Origin: Terana coerulea
Lineage: Eukaryota > Basidiomycota > Agaricomycetes > Polyporales > Phanerochaetaceae
Length of the DNA: 64,000 nucleotides
Assembly: GCA_024811115.1 (NCBI GenBank)
Contig: JAKOGH010000248.1
Coordinates: 1-64,000, forward strand
Reading direction: 5' to 3'
In this document: in pieces, positions 59,876-64,000 of the stretch
Numbering within the stretch: the stretch's first letter is position 1
Layout: each line of letters opens with the position of its first letter
Translations under genes and position numbers: made by a program
The notes under the pieces: generated by a model
The model's input: the letters and a program-made list of their open reading frames with translations, nothing else
Database searches by the model: none
Told to the model about the DNA's origin: nothing

Positions 59876-62309
59876 TCATTCCAACGGAGACTCGTACTTG
59901 ATCTCCACTCCCAGGTGATCCAACGGAAGCTGGTGACCGTCCGCGAGGGGATACGCTCCCTGCGGTGGATGGTGAGGATACGCCTGCCCATCCATATCCA
60001 ACGCCAGGCGATCCAGGTCCCCGTCCTGGAGAGCCATGTCCCCATCGTACACCGGCGACGGGTAGTACGGGTGAGCGTGCGGCGGACTGCGGCGAGCCAC
60101 CTGGACCTGCGCCCGCGCGTACTCGGACATCTGCAGGAGATACGCCTCTTCCTCCGACTTGCGCCGCTCGAGCTCCCTCTGCGCGTCCTGGAACCGCTGG
60201 TGCTCGGCCTGGCCCTGCATCTGCAGCTGCCGCAGCTGCTCCTCCTGCTGGCGACGCAGCTCCTGCGAGTAGCGCAAGGCCCCGAGCTCCGGCGTACCCG
60301 CCATCGAACGCTGCTGCTGCAGGTGCACCGCCTGGGCGTGCGCGTGGGGATGGTGTGCGATCGTAGAGGGCGAGCTGCTGAGCACTTGCGACGATCCCCG
60401 ACGATGTTGTGGGCCGAGATGCACCGAATGCGGCCGATGCTGCGCCTGGTAGTGGTACAAGTGCTCGAGCTGCTGCTGGTGCATCGGTGTCATTGCAGAG
60501 CTCCATGACGGAGAGCCGTCGAGACTGGGGTCGAGACTCTGAGCCGTCGTCGTCTGCGCCAGCGGTCCGTGGCCGGCTGCGCCCAGCGCTGCTATATGGG
60601 CGTACATCTCCGGATCGGCGGTAGTCATCCCCATCGTCGTCGGATCCTGAGTAGGGTCGCTTGCGAGGATTGGCGTACTCGGCGTATGGTGCATCGGCGG
60701 GGAACGTCGCTGAGGAGGGCGTGGAGGAGGTGGGTGCGTGGAAGGAAAAGGGTGAGTCGTATGAGCCTCCAACAGGTGACGTTGGTTCGTCTCCTCCGTC
60801 GTCTCCATGCCGGCTACGGTATACGGCGCCATGATCAGCTCCGGCGAGTCGCCGTCCATGCCCAGTGGCGAGCGATAGGGATAGGTCGGGGCGAGCTGTG
60901 ACCAGTGGGGGTAGGGTGGGTCCAGATCCGTAATAGTAGGATGCGGGAGCTGTCCCTGGCCGAGTTGCTGTTGAGGGTCGTCCACCGCGGTAGGCTGCAT
61001 ACGGACCTGATGGGGTGGGTAGGGGTAGTATGTGTGAGGATGTGAGCGGTACTCCGAGCTGCTCGCGCTGCTGCGGGACGAAGAGCGGTGGGGCGGGTGG
61101 CCGTGCGTGCGAGAGAGCGAGGGAGGGAGGGAGGGATGCGGGGACGACGGATGAGATGGGTGGGAGGGGTTGGTTTGCAGTTGCAGGACGGCTGCTAGTT
61201 CCGGGCCGACTGGAGCTACCGGCAGCGTTTGGGATATCGGGGAGACTGAAGCTGAATGGGGTGGAGGAGGGGCGAGAAAGGACTGGCCGGGATGTTGGGC
61301 GTGTTGGTGATGGAGAGCGGCTGCTGCGGTGGATGATGCTGGGGGACACGAAAGGACTGGCCGGGGTCACGAAAGGAATGGTGGTGTCCGCGGTCGAGGG
61401 TGGTCCATCCTCCAGAGGTCCGAAACGAATCGTCTCCGCCCTCGTAACCAGTGCTGGTACCAGGACGCATCGACATGGGTAGTCCGTCTTCCTGCTTGAT
61501 GGACATGGCTGGATGTGTGCCGTCAAGAGTACTAGTCCCAGCGTTAGCCGCAGCGGCAGCTTGGGCTTGAGCGCGCTTGCCTCGAGGAGCCCCCTTTCCA
61601 ACGGCGGTCATCGTCGCATGCAGCGACGTGAGCTCTTGCATCATGTGCTCATTCTGGTCGAGCTTGTCGGCGTGAACGGTCTGAGCATGCTGGCGGAGAT
61701 TGTCGAGCCGAGAAAATTGCTTGCCGCAGTGGCATGTGAAAGGGCGTTCACCAGTGTGTTTTCTACAAAGAAAGGTGGGTAAGTAATGTTATTTTGCGAC
61801 GTAGCGAGGCGAGCAGGAAACAGTGGGTGTATGCGCGTGGAAAGTGGGAGGAGAAGCGTCTCGAATGACCCGCATAGCAGTGCGTCTACAACGTCCCGGA
61901 GAGTGTCCGGTGACGTTTGCGACGTTTGCTCTTCGTGTCTTGCGCTGCTCTGAGGCAACCTCGTCCTTTGCCTCCAAGTCCGACGACCCCTGATCGCAGA
62001 GTGGGAGGAAACATGAAATGGGGGAAGGGCGTACCTGATGTGCCTGGCAAGGTGCTCGCTTCTGCTGAATACCATGCGACAGTCGCCGTAACCTCTGCAC
62101 TGAAAGGTCTTGGCGGGAGCGGGACGGTACCGCTTGCTGGCGCCAGATACGCTTTGGTTCGTCGTCGTCGGCGACGACGTGGGCGGCTGAAACAGGGGCT
62201 GGGGCATGTGGGCCACGGCGGCGGCCATGTCTGGGGAATGCGAGGAGCGTTGAGGAGAGGGCGTCCTGTCGCTGTAGTCGACGTCCGCAGGGGACTTTTC
62301 GTTGTCCAT
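59876..62309 (-). CDS. C2H2 zinc-finger transcription factor
   Basis: Two adjacent fingers: [20 protein letters not shown] (about 62045-62110) and, after a 272-nt intron (61763-62034), [20 protein letters not shown] (about 61700-61762). This pairing resembles the Usv1/Rsv1-like stress regulators of fungi (family from memory). ATG 62309 ([12 protein letters not shown]) is used; an acceptor-like site just upstream leaves room for a 5' exon. Exon 2 ends at 61427 and exon 3 starts at 61356 (70-nt intron). Exon 3 is Pro/Ser-rich and reaches [11 protein letters not shown] (about 60500), where the frame must change to the final open frame, which has a Gln/Glu coiled coil ([14 protein letters not shown]) and ends [11 protein letters not shown] 40-nt GT-AG intron (60470-60509) makes the arithmetic exact (2052 nt); otherwise there is a frameshift. 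Nuclear DNA-binding regulator; targets unknown. Confidence 0.85.
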
Positions 62310-64000
62310 TGACCGTCGAGGCGGGGATGCACTCAACCTAAAAGGTGCCTGGCAAGCAGCTCAATTAAGCAAATCAGGCACTCCCAACGAGCGGAGATTC
62401 AACCATTCCTTGCGAGCGCCCGTACCGAAGAGCCGGGATTCCAGGCACGGAGTGCGCCCGGTTCCGACGATCTCAGATCCTGGCTGTACCCATCCAGGCC
62501 AGTGCCATCAAATGCGCCAGGCGGTTCGCTTTTTCGTGCCCGAACCGATCCGTGCAGATCGTCCGCAACACAACACCTTCCTCTTCTGCTGCTCGTGGCA
62601 CCCACCCATCTGCCCACGTGAAACCTCGAGATCATGATCCTTTGTCGCGGACGGCATTCTGCCCAACAAGCTCGCCTACACACCCTCCACTATCGGGCCC
62701 ATCTCAATGTCTCTCCACAGTACTCACTAGATACGTGTCGGCTCCGCCGACAAAAAACCTTGGGTTTGTACAGGTGTAAACGTGTGCTGATTAAGCAGGA
62801 CGACGGTGAGGAAGGGAGCGGCCGTGGGAAAGGATGGGCGTCAGGCAAATGCCGGTAGGACGAAAAGTGGCTTCACATTAAAGGTTTCACAGTTACCTTG
62901 CAAGCAAGGTGATCTTGGCTCTCGAGAAGGAGCAACGTTGGCAGCTGTGGTGTATCGCCGGTTAGGAGACATAACGACATCCCAGCCACACTCGTTCCGG
63001 AGCTGTTTGCAGTCCGTAGCGCGGAACAGAGCCCAGAGCGGGGCTGTCTTCTCAGCCATGTATGTACAGGCCGCATCTTCCCATGCCCAACTCTGTCTAC
63101 CGATGGCGCCGCTTCACTTCCCAAGATGGCCATATTTCGACACCATCAGACATATTCGACCAATCACCGCGCTCCTCTTCGTGGCGCTTTCTCGCGTTCT
63201 GGGCCGCCGTCCTATCGCTTCCCGCCCGCCCGACCTAACCCCCAGCCCATCTGCTCGATACCTCGCCGACGTCTCTCATGCTCCTTACGTGACCACCGCC
63301 TGGTCTTGTTCTCCTTTGCACACTTGGCTTGTCCACTCATCACCCAGCCATCCAGACGGAGTCCATGCTGGTAGCCGCCCCGCCTGCCACGTACACCTAG
63401 GCCAATCCACCGCTGGATCCGCTGTGCGTCTTGCACTGAATTCGCCGTACGCCCTGTGCGCCGCAGACCGCTGATCACTGTCCAAGCGTCCTCGTATGTA
63501 CCCCGCGTTCCCCGAACGGCCCCTTTACGCCAGCGCGCTCCGTCGTTTGGTGTGCCCCTGGAAGCAGTGTCCCAGCGGGCGAGCATCAGCGCCTGTATCA
63601 CCCGCTAAGGCGCATCACGATCGCTTTAGTCTTAGTGCGTCCTTGGTGTGTCCACCCACCGCGCCCGAGCCGCAATAAATCATTCTCGCAAATTTGCACC
63701 AGTCAGTATGAGACATCAATGTATCCACCGCTAGCTTACCACGTCGCCCAGAGCTCCATTTCGCAATAAACCAGGTGTTCCATGTACAAGTGGACTGCGA
63801 ACGGCGCGGATGGTGTTGGAATCGCGAATACGCCGTCGTTCTTCCGCGTCGGACACCTCGGGTGAGGGTCACATGCTAACCCGTTCAAGATCCTATCTCC
63901 CTGGGCAGCGCATGCACCGTACCGATTGCTTACGGTGGACGCAGGAAGATTTGTACATGGACATGCAAGGATCGCCTTGCTGGTTGTTTGTCCCGCCATG
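62310..64000. other. Upstream region of the C2H2 gene
   Basis: An acceptor-like CTTTTAG lies about 30 bp before the chosen ATG (minus strand), so a 5' exon may exist here. A minus-strand ORF at 63736-63999 reaches the window edge but shows no domain. Confidence 0.45.

Noticed and set aside
59868..61601. 577-codon minus-strand ORF taken as one continuous protein
   Set aside because: Its second half is Gly/Ala/Pro-rich shadow sequence; the overlapping frame there has a coiled coil and a natural C-terminus, so the C2H2 gene is modelled with a frame change.

Overview
This is a fungal nuclear window, most likely from an agaricomycete (mushroom-forming basidiomycete, possibly a polypore; the order is inferred). 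The pointers are short GT-AG introns of about 45-70 nt, an SRPK-type kinase, agaricomycete-style F-box and BTB proteins, MYND-finger and F-box paralogs in local clusters, and many small transposons.

Layout. 1-7779: a degenerate Ty3/gypsy LTR retrotransposon on the minus strand (LTRs 1-356 and 7417-7779) with an additional 3' ORF, sitting directly against a MYND-family C-terminal fragment (7780-7970). 8219-17891: three related minus-strand protein kinase genes (one with a HGD catalytic loop, one triply degenerate and frameshifted, one canonical) with a plus-strand BTB gene between the second and third. 18746-24887: two head-to-head MFS transporter paralogs. 25814-28164: an SRPK/Sky1-type kinase, convergent with the second MFS gene. 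31051-31868: an F-box gene with a clear TATA box and 5'-UTR intron.

32933-58923 is the accessory part. Four more copies of one MYND zinc-finger family lie here (32933, 35420, 45253, 57772), all in the plus orientation and all with reading-frame damage, each preceded by the same GTCAC-rich promoter block. One copy (35420-40347) is a pseudogene opened by five insertions: a hAT-like MITE, two solo LTRs, a second hAT-like element that itself carries another MITE, and a third hAT-like MITE. Direct repeats at the insertion borders allow each to be delimited. An F-box/LRR gene (41348-42899, minus) and a relic of its last exon upstream of the 35420 copy indicate that an F-box/MYND block was duplicated. 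Two copies of a larger TIR element (49432-51686 and 55019-56637) and a second hAT-like copy (53999-54635) fill the rest.

59876-62309 encodes a two-finger C2H2 transcription factor on the minus strand; the last 1.7 kb holds no gene I can support.

How it fits together: housekeeping or regulatory genes (SRPK, C2H2 factor, MFS pair, canonical kinase, F-box 31051) have intact, intron-consistent frames, while the paralog clusters and transposons carry nearly all frameshifts and stops. The window therefore looks like stable genes flanking a zone of gene-family birth, death and transposon insertion. All structures were derived by reading splice signals and paralog alignments by eye; no database search was run.
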